This document shows, piece by piece, positions 7,986 through 15,956 of a stretch of DNA of 64,000 nucleotides. The notes under the pieces are model-generated. The model was given only the letters and a program-made list of their open reading frames with translations, was not told the origin of the DNA and made no database searches. The translations under genes and the position numbers were made by a program. Source of the DNA: an uncultured Oscillospiraceae bacterium. Lineage in GTDB: Bacteria; Bacillota; Clostridia; Oscillospirales; Oscillospiraceae. The stretch spans positions 1 to 64,000 of the forward strand of contig CAJUPU010000003.1 of the NCBI GenBank assembly GCA_910588495.1, in the 5' to 3' direction. Numbering within the stretch: the stretch's first letter is position 1; the number at the start of each line of letters is the position of its first letter.

Positions 7986-8014
7986 AAGATACCACCTTCG
8001 TTCGCTCAAGTCAA
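7986..8014 (-). promoter_or_regulatory. Sigma-A-type promoter without an obvious gene
   Basis: On the minus strand TTGACT and TATCTT are separated by 17 bp. A transcript would start near 7979 and reach AAGGAGG at 7944-7950. Confidence 0.55.
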
Positions 8015-8141
8015 GGGCACAACGCAGATCTTTTTGCGCGATTTTTGAAAAAGGTCCCGAAAAATCGGACCCCATGGATGCGCGATGTTGCACGCCGAAA
8101 GCCGCCGGGCCCGGATTCACAAAGCTTTTACACTTTGCCCG

Positions 8142-8170
8142 TTGACGGACGGGCACGCCGGGAGTATGAT
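8142..8170 (+). promoter_or_regulatory. Sigma-A-type promoter of the alpha/beta hydrolase
   Basis: TTGACG and TATGAT with a 17-bp spacer, 50 bp upstream of the ATG at 8221. Confidence 0.7.
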
Positions 8171-8220
8171 GGGAAAAACGGCAAACGCGCGGCGCTGCCG
8201 AACAAGTTTGGGAGGCCGTC

Positions 8221-9183
8221 ATGAAGAAAAAAACTACCTATGGACTGCTGGGGCTGGCCGCTGGGGCCGCGGGCGCGGCCGGCGGCTGGACCGCCCTGGG
8301 CAATCACCTATATGAGAGGTGCATGATCCCCCTCACCCGGGAGCCGGACGAGCCGGACCCCAACCAGATCCAGGCCCAGGGCCGGGCCTGGGCCCGCCGC
8401 CGGGTGGGCTTTCGGGAGGTCACCATCCAGTCTGCCGACGCTCTGATCCTGTGGGGCCTGCTGGTGCCCGGCGCGGAGGGCTGCCGCCGGTGGGCCATCT
8501 GCGTCCACGGCTATCACGATACCTACGAGTCCATGGGGGCCGTCGCCCGGTGGTACAACGACCGGGGCTGGAACGTGCTCCTGCCCGACCAGCGGGGCCA
8601 CGGCAACAGCGAAGGGGCCTATGTGGGCTGGGGATACGACGAGCGGCTGGACGTGGTGGGCTGGGCCAACTATATCGCCCGCCGGGACCCGGGGGCGGAG
8701 ATCCTCCTCCACGGGGTATCCATGGGGGCGGCCAGCGTGCTCATGGCCGCCGGGGGCCCCATGCCCCGCCAGGTGCGGGCGGTGGTCTCCGACTGCTCCT
8801 ACACCTCCATCGAGGCGGAGCTGCGCCACCTGCTCTCCCGCTGGGAGGACCGGCCCGCCGGCCTGCCCATGCCGGTGGGACTGATGCTGTCCGCCCTGCG
8901 CAAAACCACCCTGCGCAGGGCGGGGTACGACCTGCGGGACGCCGCCCCCATCCAGGCCGTGGTCCGCTCCAGGACCCCTACCCTGTTCATCCACGGCGTG
9001 GAGGACGATTTCGTGCCTGCCTCCATGATGGGCAAGCTGTACCAGGCCGCCCGCTGCCCCAAGCGCTTTTTGTGGATGCCCGGGGCGGGCCACGCCGCCT
9101 GCGTGGGCGCCGACCCTGAGATGTACTGGTCGGCGGTGTCCTCCTTCCTCCAGAGCTTCCTCCCCGAGGCGCCGTCGCCGTGA
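8221..9183 (+). CDS. Membrane-anchored alpha/beta hydrolase
   Basis: 320 aa. A Lys-rich start and a small-residue hydrophobic segment (about residues 5-27) suggest an N-terminal anchor. The fold's markers are present in order: oxyanion segment CVHGYHDT near residue 95, a PDQRGHGNSEG loop near residue 122, nucleophile elbow HGVSMGAAS with Ser near 166, acid candidate in FIHGVEDDFVP near 256-258, and His in GAGHAAC near 288. It resembles serine aminopeptidase/lysophospholipase-like hydrolases, but the substrate is unknown. GGGAGG precedes the ATG. It is transcribed alone between its own promoter and terminator. Confidence 0.88.
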   Translation: MKKKTTYGLLGLAAGAAGAAGGWTALGNHLYERCMIPLTREPDEPDPNQIQAQGRAWARRRVGFREVTIQSADALILWGLLVPGAEGCRRWAICVHGYHDTYESMGAVARWYNDRGWNVLLPDQRGHGNSEGAYVGWGYDERLDVVGWANYIARRDPGAEILLHGVSMGAASVLMAAGGPMPRQVRAVVSDCSYTSIEAELRHLLSRWEDRPAGLPMPVGLMLSALRKTTLRRAGYDLRDAAPIQAVVRSRTPTLFIHGVEDDFVPASMMGKLYQAARCPKRFLWMPGAGHAACVGADPEMYWSAVSSFLQSFLPEAPSP

Positions 9184-9188
9184 GCCAA

Positions 9189-9226
9189 AGTCCCCGGCCT
9201 CTCTCAAGAGGCTGGGGACTTTTTCC
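9189..9226 (+). terminator. Intrinsic terminator of the alpha/beta hydrolase
   Basis: AGTCCCCGGCCTCT pairs with AGAGGCTGGGGACT and is followed by TTTTTCCC. Confidence 0.88.
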
Positions 9227-9294
9227 CTTTGTGTCAAGATCTGGAGATCTGCCCTAAAACGGTGAAAAGATCGAAATAAATTTTTATTTTTCAG

Positions 9295-9323
9295 TTGACA
9301 CAGGAGGGAAAAACACATATTAT
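9295..9323 (+). promoter_or_regulatory. Sigma-A promoter reading into the pullulanase leader
   Basis: Perfect TTGACA, 17-bp spacer, TATTAT. Transcription would start near 9330 and run through the structured repeat at 9338-9496 before the pullulanase start at 9547. The -35 box is also the right arm of a short inverted repeat, TGTGTCAA (9230-9237) with TTGACACA (9295-9302). Confidence 0.78.
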
Positions 9324-9337
9324 ATTAGCCGAAATCA

Positions 9338-9496
9338 AAAGCTGTCCCATTGGCCGAAGCATCCAGATCCGCGAGCCGAGACCGCCGGCGGCAGGGCGAA
9401 GGAGCGCGGGAGCGCTTCGATATCTCCACACTTTTCCACGCAGCCATGGGCGGTCTCGGCAGTCAAGATGGGTGCCGGGGCCATTGGCACAGCTTC
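9338..9496 (-). repeat. Structured inverted repeat, copy B
   Basis: A 159-bp element whose ends pair: AAAGCTGTCCCATTGG at the left against CCATTGGCACAGCTTC at the right. A second internal stem is GCCGAGACCGCC with GGCGGTCTCGGC. Read on the minus strand it aligns along most of its length with the element at 26574-26733: shared blocks include GAAGCTGT, GGCTGCGT, TCCCGCG, CTGCC.CCGGC and CGGATCTGGAT.CTTCGG. It lies inside the predicted 5' leader of the pullulanase mRNA. No transposase is present, so it is MITE-like or a structured leader element. Confidence 0.75.
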
Positions 9497-9546
9497 AAAA
9501 ATACCGGGAACCATAGAGGGCTCCCGATCGATCATGGTGAGCGCAC

Positions 9547-11487
9547 GTGGACAAGGGGACACATTACAACAAGGAATTCGACCGCCGCTACGCCTACGAG
9601 GGCTGCGACCTGGGGTGCACCTGTACCCCGGACCGGGCGGTGTTCAAACTGTGGAGCCCAGAGGCCGCCCGGGTGGAGCTGTTCCTGTATCGGGACGGCG
9701 ACGCCCCCGCCTATGCCAGCCGGGTGCTGGAGCAGGAGGAACAGGGGATCTGGGCGCTGACGCTGGAGGGCGACTGCCACGGCGTCTATTATGACTACGA
9801 GGTGACGGTGGCGGGGAACACCGCCCGCACCGCCGACCCCTACGCCTCCGCCTGCGGCTGCAACGGGGCGCGGAGCATGGCGGTGGATCTGTCCCGCACC
9901 GACCCGGAGGGGTTTGAGGAGGACGCCGCGCCCCCCCTCCCGCCGGAGAACATCATCTATGAGCTGCATGTGAAGGACTTCTCCCACCACCCGGACAGCG
10001 GCGTGCCGGAGGAGCTGCGGGGCAGATTCAAAGCCTTCGCCTGGCGGGACCAGGCGGGCCGCCCGCCCCTGTGCATGGAGCACCTGAAGGGTCTGGGGGT
10101 CACCCACGTCCAGCTCCTGCCTATCTACGACTTCGGCTCGGTGGACGAGACCGGGGACGGCGGGCAGTTCAACTGGGGCTACGATCCCATGAACTACAAC
10201 GTGCCCGAGGGCAGCTACTCCACCGATCCCTGCGACGGGGCCGTGCGGATCCGGGAGTGCAAGGAGATGATCCAGGCCCTCCACCGCAGCGGCCTGCGGG
10301 TGGTGATGGACGTGGTGTATAACCACACCTACGCCGCCGACTCCTGGCTGGAGCGCTCCGCCCCGGGGTACTACTACCGGCGCTGGGCGGACGGGACGCT
10401 GTCCAACGGCTCCGGCTGCGGCAACGACATCGCGGCGGGCCGGGCCATGGTGGACAACTATATCCTCCACTCGGTGCTGTACTGGGCCAGGGAGTACCAC
10501 ATCGACGGCTTCCGCTTCGACCTGATGGGCCTTTTGACGGTGGAGCTGATGAACCGCATCCAGTGGGCGCTGGACGCGGTGTTCGGCAAGGGGGAGAAGC
10601 TGATCTACGGCGAGCCCTGGCGGGCGGCGGACTCCCCCATGGAGCCGGGCACCATCTCCGCCATGAAGGACAGCGCCCCCCGGCTGGACCCCCGGATCGG
10701 CATGTTCTGCGACACCACCCGGGACGCCATCAAGGGCGACTGCTTCCACTGTGAGCAGCCCGGCTTCGTCAACGGCGGCTCCGGCCTGGGGGAGACGGTC
10801 CTGTGCGCCGTCTCCGGCTGGATGGGGGGCGTGGGCGATTTCAAGCCCCTGGCCTGCTCCCAGATCGTCAACTATGTGTCCGCCCACGACAACTACACCC
10901 TGTGGGACAAATTGGCTTTGTGTTCCCCCGGGCCGGGGGGCGCCCTGGCCTACGAGGGGTCCCGGGCGGACCTGCTGGCCCAGAACAAGCTGGCCGCCTT
11001 CATCTACTTCACCTGCCAGGGGAACCTGTTCCTCCAGGCGGGGGAGGAGTTCGGCCGCACCAAGCTGGGGGACCATAACAGCTACCGCTCCCCGCCGGAG
11101 GTGAACCGGCTGGACTGGCACCGGGCGTGGACCTTCGGCGGCCTGACGGACTACTACCGCCAGCTGATCCGGCTGCGCAAGTCCCTGCCGGGGCTGTGCG
11201 ACAAGCGGCCCGAGGCGGGCCGGCGCATCGTGAAGGCCAACGTCCACCGGGACGGGGTGGTGTCCTTCCAGGTGGAGGAGGGCGGGCCCTGCGGCGAGCG
11301 GCTGTTCGTGGCCTACAACGCCACCAGCCACGACTACGCCATCCAGCTGCCCTCGGGCCGCTGGACCATCCGGGCGGACGGCGTCAACGCCGACCAGCAC
11401 GAGCCCCTCATCGCCCACGGGAACTGGGTGACCGTCCATCCCCGCAGCGGGATGCTGCTGATGCAGCTGGAAAGGCCCGGCGCTTAG
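9547..11487 (+). CDS. pulA: Type I pullulanase (GH13 debranching enzyme)
   Basis: 646 aa, a compact type I pullulanase that hydrolyses alpha-1,6 branches in pullulan, glycogen and starch dextrins. An N-terminal CBM48-like domain covers about residues 15-110. The pullulanase signature FNWGYDPMNYN is near residue 208, followed by the GH13 conserved regions: VVMDVVYNH near 254, GFRFDLMG with nucleophile Asp near 323, YGEPW with acid Glu near 354, and YVSAHDN near 446. No signal peptide is seen, so it probably acts in the cytoplasm on glycogen or imported dextrins. The start is GTG at 9547 with only a weak GGTGAG upstream. Its stop overlaps the convergent ATP-grasp gene by four bases. Confidence 0.93.
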   Translation: MDKGTHYNKEFDRRYAYEGCDLGCTCTPDRAVFKLWSPEAARVELFLYRDGDAPAYASRVLEQEEQGIWALTLEGDCHGVYYDYEVTVAGNTARTADPYASACGCNGARSMAVDLSRTDPEGFEEDAAPPLPPENIIYELHVKDFSHHPDSGVPEELRGRFKAFAWRDQAGRPPLCMEHLKGLGVTHVQLLPIYDFGSVDETGDGGQFNWGYDPMNYNVPEGSYSTDPCDGAVRIRECKEMIQALHRSGLRVVMDVVYNHTYAADSWLERSAPGYYYRRWADGTLSNGSGCGNDIAAGRAMVDNYILHSVLYWAREYHIDGFRFDLMGLLTVELMNRIQWALDAVFGKGEKLIYGEPWRAADSPMEPGTISAMKDSAPRLDPRIGMFCDTTRDAIKGDCFHCEQPGFVNGGSGLGETVLCAVSGWMGGVGDFKPLACSQIVNYVSAHDNYTLWDKLALCSPGPGGALAYEGSRADLLAQNKLAAFIYFTCQGNLFLQAGEEFGRTKLGDHNSYRSPPEVNRLDWHRAWTFGGLTDYYRQLIRLRKSLPGLCDKRPEAGRRIVKANVHRDGVVSFQVEEGGPCGERLFVAYNATSHDYAIQLPSGRWTIRADGVNADQHEPLIAHGNWVTVHPRSGMLLMQLERPGA

Positions 11488-11506
11488 AGCGACGGGCCTC
11501 TTTTTT
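11473..11506 (+). terminator. Terminator overlapping the pullulanase stop
   Basis: AGGCCCG and CGGGCCT form a stem around the TAG stop, followed by C and six T. Confidence 0.65.
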
Positions 11507-12515
11507 CCTCTTCCGCCTGGATGGCGCGGAACCTGGGCATGATGCCGATCTTGTCCGGGGTGTGCACCGGGAGCTGATAGATGTCGTGGCCGGGGAACTG
11601 GTTTCCCTCCACCAGGCAGGGCCCTTCCGGCGTGAAGCACACGTCCCAGCCCACGTAGCCCACCTCCGGCACCACCTGGGCCGCCGACTTCACCAGCTCC
11701 ACCGCCCTGTCCCAATCGGGGAAGGTGAAGCCCTTGATGGGGGCCCCGGTGGCGGGGTGGTCGGCGTACAGGTTCTTCTGCTTGTCCAGCGCCCGGTCGA
11801 TCACGGTGCCCGTCTCCGGGTCCATGGGGGCCACCATGCCGCCGCTGTTGAAATTGTCCACGAACTTGCCGTTGCCGATGCGGAACATGGCGGTGACCAG
11901 ATAGACCTTTCCGCTCTTCCCCCGTATGGTCACCATGCGTACGGTGTTGATGGAGCCGGGGTAGATGGCGGACACCGCGGGGTGCTGGACGATGACCTCC
12001 TCCAGCTCCAGCAGGGGGGCCTTTTCCGCCAGATGGGCGTACAGCGCGTCCAGAGAGGGGAAGTCCGCCCTATCCAGCTTCTCGATGCCCCAGCCGCAGC
12101 TGCCCTGGGAGGGCTTTGCCATGAAGGTGTCGTGGCGGCCCAGGAAGGCCAGCACGTCGTCCCTGTTCTCCCCCGTCACCGGCACCCAGTCCCGGTGGAG
12201 GAACCGCTGGAACCGGGCGTTGAAGCGGATCTTGTCCCCGAAGTCCGCCATGTGGTCCTTGTCGTTGTACTTCACCACGATGTCGTTGTTCCGCCCCCGG
12301 GTGAGGTAGGTGTCCCGCTGCTCCGGGGTGAGATCGTACATCTCGAACAGGTCGTAGTCCATATAGCCCGCGCCGTACTTCACCGCGCACTGGCGCATGT
12401 CCTGGAAGATGGCCCAGCGGGACCGGCCCGTCTTTTTGTGGATGGAGCCGATCTTGTCCAGCATGGCCTTATAGTTCATGTTCAGCACCCGCTGGACCAG
12501 ATATCTTGCCTTCAT
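11484..12515 (-). CDS. ATP-grasp enzyme, sugar-transfer-associated type
   Basis: 343 aa. Residues from about 100 onward show an ATP-grasp fold: FMAKPSQGSCGWGIEKLD as the nucleotide-binding loop, then LEEVIVQHPAVSAIYPGSIN and, near the end, GYVGWDVCFTPEGPCLVEGN, whose acidic residues and Asn would bind Mg-ATP. This matches the family often placed beside glycan genes (ATPgrasp_ST), thought to ligate an acyl or amino group onto a glycan or peptide. The substrate is unknown. The start at 12515 is chosen because AAGGAGGAG lies seven bases upstream; an in-frame ATG at 12572 lies beyond the predicted promoter. Divergent from bioY. Confidence 0.82.
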   Translation of the reverse strand: MKARYLVQRVLNMNYKAMLDKIGSIHKKTGRSRWAIFQDMRQCAVKYGAGYMDYDLFEMYDLTPEQRDTYLTRGRNNDIVVKYNDKDHMADFGDKIRFNARFQRFLHRDWVPVTGENRDDVLAFLGRHDTFMAKPSQGSCGWGIEKLDRADFPSLDALYAHLAEKAPLLELEEVIVQHPAVSAIYPGSINTVRMVTIRGKSGKVYLVTAMFRIGNGKFVDNFNSGGMVAPMDPETGTVIDRALDKQKNLYADHPATGAPIKGFTFPDWDRAVELVKSAAQVVPEVGYVGWDVCFTPEGPCLVEGNQFPGHDIYQLPVHTPDKIGIMPRFRAIQAEEEKRGPSL

Positions 12516-12543
12516 GTTGGTCTCCTCCTTCGTCGATCGTATC

Positions 12544-12572
12544 ATTTTACCACATTGGGTGGGATAACGCAA
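12544..12572 (-). promoter_or_regulatory. Sigma-A-type promoter of the ATP-grasp gene
   Basis: On the minus strand TTGCGT and TAAAAT are separated by 17 bp, 28 bp upstream of the ATG at 12515. Confidence 0.55.
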
Positions 12573-12588
12573 CGGCGGAAAGATCTCC

Positions 12589-12641
12589 TTGACAGGACCG
12601 CCCCCCCTATTGTATACTGATTGTCGAAATCTAGTTTACAA
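12589..12641 (+). promoter_or_regulatory. bioY promoter with BirA-type biotin operator
   Basis: TTGACA at 12589-12594 and TATACT at 12613-12618 (18-bp spacer) form the promoter. The half-sites TTGTATAC (12610-12617) and GTTTACAA (12634-12641), 16 bp apart, match the BirA operator of Firmicutes with one mismatch in the left half. The left half overlaps the -10 box, so biotin-loaded BirA binding would block transcription of bioY. Confidence 0.78.
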
Positions 12642-12656
12642 TTGGAGGCGATCTCA

Positions 12657-13241
12657 ATGTCCGTCAAAACAGCGATCGACACCCGGCGGCTCACCCTGTG
12701 CGCCGTGATGGCGGCGGTGATGTGTGTGCTGGCCCCCATCTCCGTCCCCATCGGCCCCATCTCCATCACCGGCGGCACCCTGGCCATCTACCTCACCGCC
12801 TGCCTGCTGGGGGGCAGATGGGGGGCGGTGACCACCCTGGTATACCTGCTGCTGGGCTTCGTGGGCCTGCCGGTGTTCAGCAATTACATGGGGGGCGCGG
12901 AGCGCCTGCTGGGCCCCACGGGGGGCTATCTGGTGGGCTACCTGCCCATGATGCTGATCGCCGGGGGCGTGGTGGAACTCACCCTGGCCCGTTTCCGGGA
13001 AAAAGGCCGGGCAGGGGCTGCGCCGGCCCTGGTCCTCCAGTTTTTGGGCATGGTGCTGGCCACCGCCGTGCTCTACGCCTTCGGCACCGCCTGGTACTGC
13101 GTCCAGGCCGGGGTGGGGCTGGAAAAGGCTCTGGCGGCCTGCGTGTTCCCCTTCATCCCCTTCGACCTGGTCAAGATGGCTATCGCCCTGCTGGTGGGCG
13201 TCCCGGTCCGGCGGGGGCTGGAGCGGGCCCGGCTGCTCTAA
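12657..13241 (+). CDS. bioY: Biotin transporter substrate-binding subunit BioY
   Basis: 194 aa, the usual size for BioY, the membrane S-component that captures biotin and works with the shared ECF energy module (EcfA, EcfA', EcfT) encoded elsewhere. About six hydrophobic helices are visible. BioY-family features include the PIGPISITGGTLAIYLTACL segment, a LLGFVGLPVF motif and GPTGGYLVGYLP. The ATG at 12657 follows TTGGAGG; the in-frame ATG at 12621 overlaps the operator and is rejected. A BirA operator upstream supports biotin control. A structured repeat begins at the last base of its stop codon. Confidence 0.95.
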   Translation: MSVKTAIDTRRLTLCAVMAAVMCVLAPISVPIGPISITGGTLAIYLTACLLGGRWGAVTTLVYLLLGFVGLPVFSNYMGGAERLLGPTGGYLVGYLPMMLIAGGVVELTLARFREKGRAGAAPALVLQFLGMVLATAVLYAFGTAWYCVQAGVGLEKALAACVFPFIPFDLVKMAIALLVGVPVRRGLERARLL

Positions 13242-13404
13242 GGACCTGTATCCACAACCTCGATCCGCCCCCTAGCCGGATCTCTTCCCCACATGCGACG
13301 TTAAATTTTCTTGAAATAAAACCAATTATTTCTGCGAAAATCTGCCTTGCCTGTGGGAAAGATCTCTCGACCATCCGGCGGCCTCGGCTGTGGATGCAGG
13401 TCCT
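13241..13404. repeat. Structured inverted repeat, copy C
   Basis: A 164-bp element with ends AGGACCTGTATCCACA (left) and TGTGGATGCAGGTCCT (right), which pair almost perfectly. Inner arms GATCTCTTCCCCACA and TGTGGGAAAGATC also pair, and the centre holds CTTGAAATAAAACC and AATTATTTCTGCGA. The centre matches copies A and D. It starts at the last base of the bioY stop and may serve as its 3' structure. No coding potential. Confidence 0.75.
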
Positions 13405-13413
13405 AAAAACCCC

Positions 13414-13441
13414 TTGCAATTTCCCACCGCCCTGCTATAAT
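13414..13441 (+). promoter_or_regulatory. Sigma-A-type promoter of the putative metalloprotease gene
   Basis: TTGCAA and a perfect TATAAT with a 16-bp spacer, 45 bp before the ATG at 13487. Confidence 0.65.
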
Positions 13442-13486
13442 AGAATCAGAGGTATATTGCCCCATCTCTCATCATGAGGTGATCCT

Positions 13487-14221
13487 ATGATAAACGGTAT
13501 TTCCGGCATGAGCCCCTGGTCCGCCTACGGCGTCTACGGCGCGTCTTACGCCAACCGGGCCTCCCAGGCCCAGGGGGCGGAAAAGGCCCAGTCCGTCCAG
13601 CGGCCCTCCGCCGTGTGGACCGCCCGCAAGGCCGCCCAGCCCGACGCCCCCGTCCAGCCCGTCACCGCCGTCAGGCCCGTTGACGGCAGCGAGCAGAAGC
13701 CCGGCCGCTTCGCCCTCAGCCTTCGGGAGGGGGCGGACCCGGTGGAGATGGCGGTGCGTATGCGCATCAAGTACATGGGAGACGACCCCGCCGGGCAAAA
13801 AAGCGCCCTGGGGGCCGACCAGCTGAAGGACCCCGCCCTGGAGAACGCCAAGAGCCCCCAGGAGGTCATGGAGGAGGGCCAGTGCCAGACCTGCAAGGAG
13901 CGCAAGTATCAGGACGGCTCCGACGATCCCGGCGTGTCCTTCAAGACCCCCACCAGCGTGGCCCCCGAGCAGGCGGCCGGCGCCGTCCGGGGCCATGAGA
14001 ACGAGCACGTGGTCCGGGAGCAGGCCAAGGCCCGGCGGGAGGACCGGAAGGTGGTCAGCCAGTCCGTCACCTACCACACCGGGATCTGCCCAGAGTGCGG
14101 CACAGCCTATGTGTCCGGCGGCACCACCCGCACCGTCACCAAGGCCAACACCGACGGTCAGGCCCAACAGCAGTCCAGCCAGCAGCAGGACCCCCGGAAG
14201 CCCTTCTCCGTGGTGGCGTGA
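13487..14221 (+). CDS. Putative metalloprotease, SprA-related family
   Basis: 244 aa. The C-terminal half has a CQTCKERKYQDGSDDPGVSF block near residues 132-151, the zinc-protease-like HENEHV (HExxH form) near residues 169-174, and a second pair CPECGTAYVSGGTT near 200. This order of CxxC, HExxH and CxxCG matches the SprA-related putative metalloprotease family. The N-terminal 90 residues are low-complexity Ala/Gln/Pro. Proteolytic activity is inferred from the motif only. There is no signal peptide. The ATG at 13487 follows GAGGTGA; it is monocistronic with its own promoter and terminator. Confidence 0.72.
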   Translation: MINGISGMSPWSAYGVYGASYANRASQAQGAEKAQSVQRPSAVWTARKAAQPDAPVQPVTAVRPVDGSEQKPGRFALSLREGADPVEMAVRMRIKYMGDDPAGQKSALGADQLKDPALENAKSPQEVMEEGQCQTCKERKYQDGSDDPGVSFKTPTSVAPEQAAGAVRGHENEHVVREQAKARREDRKVVSQSVTYHTGICPECGTAYVSGGTTRTVTKANTDGQAQQQSSQQQDPRKPFSVVA

Positions 14222-14233
14222 GCATCCAAACGA

Positions 14234-14272
14234 AAAGACCGGTCCCCCGGCATAGCCGGGGGACCGGTCTTT
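14234..14272. terminator. Bidirectional terminator between metalloprotease and MATE genes
   Basis: AAAGACCGGTCCCCCGGC and GCCGGGGGACCGGTCTTT form a perfect long stem with A and T tails on the two sides. Confidence 0.9.
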
Positions 14273-14273
14273 G

Positions 14274-15677
14274 TCACGCTTTGGCGGCCTTGCCCTTCAT
14301 CACCCCTCTGGAGATGGTCTCCAGAGCGGCCGCAGGGTCCCGCCGCTTCAAGTGGGCGACGCAGCCCAGGCAGGCGGGGATGAGGAACAGATCCGCGCAG
14401 ATCCACGCCGCCGGGGAGGCAAAGCAGGCGGCGGTATACCCCGCCATGGGGACGAAGAAGCTGCCCACCACGGTGCGGGCGATCATCTCCAGCACCCCCG
14501 CCAGGATGGCGAACACGCTGAAGCCCATGCCCTGGATGGAGAAGCGCAGGATGTTGACCAGGGCCAGGGGGAAGAAGAAAGCGGTGAGAACGACGATATA
14601 CTGGGTGGTGAGCCCCACCAGCAGCTCCAGCCGGGGCTCCCCGGCGCTGAGGAACAGCATGGCGGACTGGGGGGCGAAGAGGAGCATCCCGGCGAAGGCG
14701 GCGGCGGACCAGCCCAGCCCCAGCAGGGAGCAGGAGCGCACCCCCTGGTTCAGCCGGTCCAGACGGCCCGCGCCCACGTTCTGGCCGCAGTAGGTGGCCA
14801 TGGCGGCCCCCATGGCGTCAAAGGGGCAGGCCAGCAGCTGGTACACCTTGGTGCCGGTGGACACGGCGGTGACATAGACGCTGCCCAGGGCGTTGACGGA
14901 GGTCTGGAGCACGATGGAGCCGATGGCGGTGATGGAGTACTGCAGCCCCATGGGCAGGCCCATGGCGCACAGCCCCTTGCACGCCTCCAGGTCGGGGCGG
15001 CGCTCCTCCCGGGTGATGCGCAGGATGGGGAACTTTTTCACCATATACGCCAGGCAGGCCACGCCGGACACCGCCTGGGACAGCACGGTGGCGATGGCCG
15101 CTCCCGCCACCCCCGCGTCGAACCACAGGATGAAGATCAGGTCCAGGGCGATGTTCAGCCCGGCGGACAGGGCCAGGAAGTACACCGGGGTCCGGCTGTC
15201 CCCCAGGGAGCGGATGATGCTGGCCAGCAGGTTGTACAGGAACACCACCGGGATGCCCATGAAGATGATGAAGATATAGGCGTGGGCGTCCTCGAAGAGG
15301 TCGGCGGGGGTGTCCATGGCGGCCAGGATGTCCCGGCAGAAAAGGCCGGTGGCCACTGTGAGCACCAGGGCGATCACAGCGGACAGATAGGCGGCGTTGG
15401 CCACGTACCGGCGCATCTGGGGGTAGTCCTTGGCCCCCATCTTCTGGGCCACCGGGATGGCGAAGCCGGAGCACACCCCCAGGCAGAAGCCGATGACGAA
15501 AAAGTTGATGGAGCCGGTGGAGCCCACCGCCCCCAGGGCCTGGGAGCCCAGCAGCTTGCCCACGATCATGGCGTCCACCAGATTGTAGAACTGCTGGAAC
15601 AGCAGCCCGAACAGGGTGGGCAGGGTGAAGCCCAGGATCAGCCGCATGGGGCTGCCCGAGGTGAGATCTTTGGTCAT
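14274..15677 (-). CDS. MATE-family efflux transporter
   Basis: 467 aa with about twelve hydrophobic helices in two homologous halves. The first half carries the MATE hallmark FTLPTLFGLLFQQFYNLVD and MIVGKLLGSQALGAVGSTG; the second repeats the pattern around LPMGLQYSITAIGSIVLQT and MATYCGQNVGAGR. MATE proteins export drugs or metabolites by Na+ or H+ antiport; the substrate here is unknown. The start at 15677 is supported by GAAGGAGG ten bases upstream; the longer frame to 15827 lacks a ribosome site and would add a non-membrane extension. Inner membrane. Confidence 0.92.
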   Translation of the reverse strand: MTKDLTSGSPMRLILGFTLPTLFGLLFQQFYNLVDAMIVGKLLGSQALGAVGSTGSINFFVIGFCLGVCSGFAIPVAQKMGAKDYPQMRRYVANAAYLSAVIALVLTVATGLFCRDILAAMDTPADLFEDAHAYIFIIFMGIPVVFLYNLLASIIRSLGDSRTPVYFLALSAGLNIALDLIFILWFDAGVAGAAIATVLSQAVSGVACLAYMVKKFPILRITREERRPDLEACKGLCAMGLPMGLQYSITAIGSIVLQTSVNALGSVYVTAVSTGTKVYQLLACPFDAMGAAMATYCGQNVGAGRLDRLNQGVRSCSLLGLGWSAAAFAGMLLFAPQSAMLFLSAGEPRLELLVGLTTQYIVVLTAFFFPLALVNILRFSIQGMGFSVFAILAGVLEMIARTVVGSFFVPMAGYTAACFASPAAWICADLFLIPACLGCVAHLKRRDPAAALETISRGVMKGKAAKA

Positions 15678-15917
15678 GATGATTGCCTCCTTCCAAAGGC
15701 GGAATGGGTCGGATCGGTAACTGTCTCCCCGGGGCGCCGCGGTGGTCCCGCCCCAGCTCGTTGCCCCATTATAGCTGTTTCCAGCTGGAATACAAGTGCT
15801 TTTTTTCACAAGAATTTCTTCCGCCATTCCGAAGATATTGGAGTTTTACCAGTTATGTGCTAAATGATCCGTACCGCCCGGCGGTTTTCTCCACTCCCGC
15901 TTTGTGAAAAATGCCGA

Positions 15918-15949
15918 AGGACCCGTCCCCCCAGTGGGGGACGGGTCCT
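15918..15949 (-). terminator. Terminator of the PilZ gene
   Basis: AGGACCCGTCCCC pairs with GGGGACGGGTCCT; the minus strand continues TCGGCATTTTTC. Confidence 0.75.
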
Positions 15950-15956
15950 GGACGCT

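Larger units (their letters stand above)
7707..8141. other. Largely non-coding 435-bp interval
   Basis: No long gene is supported here. It contains a promoter and a small reading frame on the minus strand (see 7821-7931 and 7986-8014), a GGTCC...GGACC short palindrome near 8059-8079, and otherwise GC-rich sequence without a convincing coding pattern. Confidence 0.5.

Noticed and set aside
9230..9302. Short inverted repeat TGTGTCAA/TTGACACA as a fifth copy of the structured repeat
   Set aside because: Only 73 bp, with an 8-bp arm and weak likeness to the core; the right arm is explained by the promoter -35 box.
9335..9562. 75-aa frame antisense to the pullulanase leader (EAVPMAPAPILTAETA...)
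   Set aside because: It is translation of repeat copy B; copy A gives a similar partial peptide (EAVPIASAPSFAAEIA) in a broken frame, so the likeness reflects the DNA repeat, not a protein.
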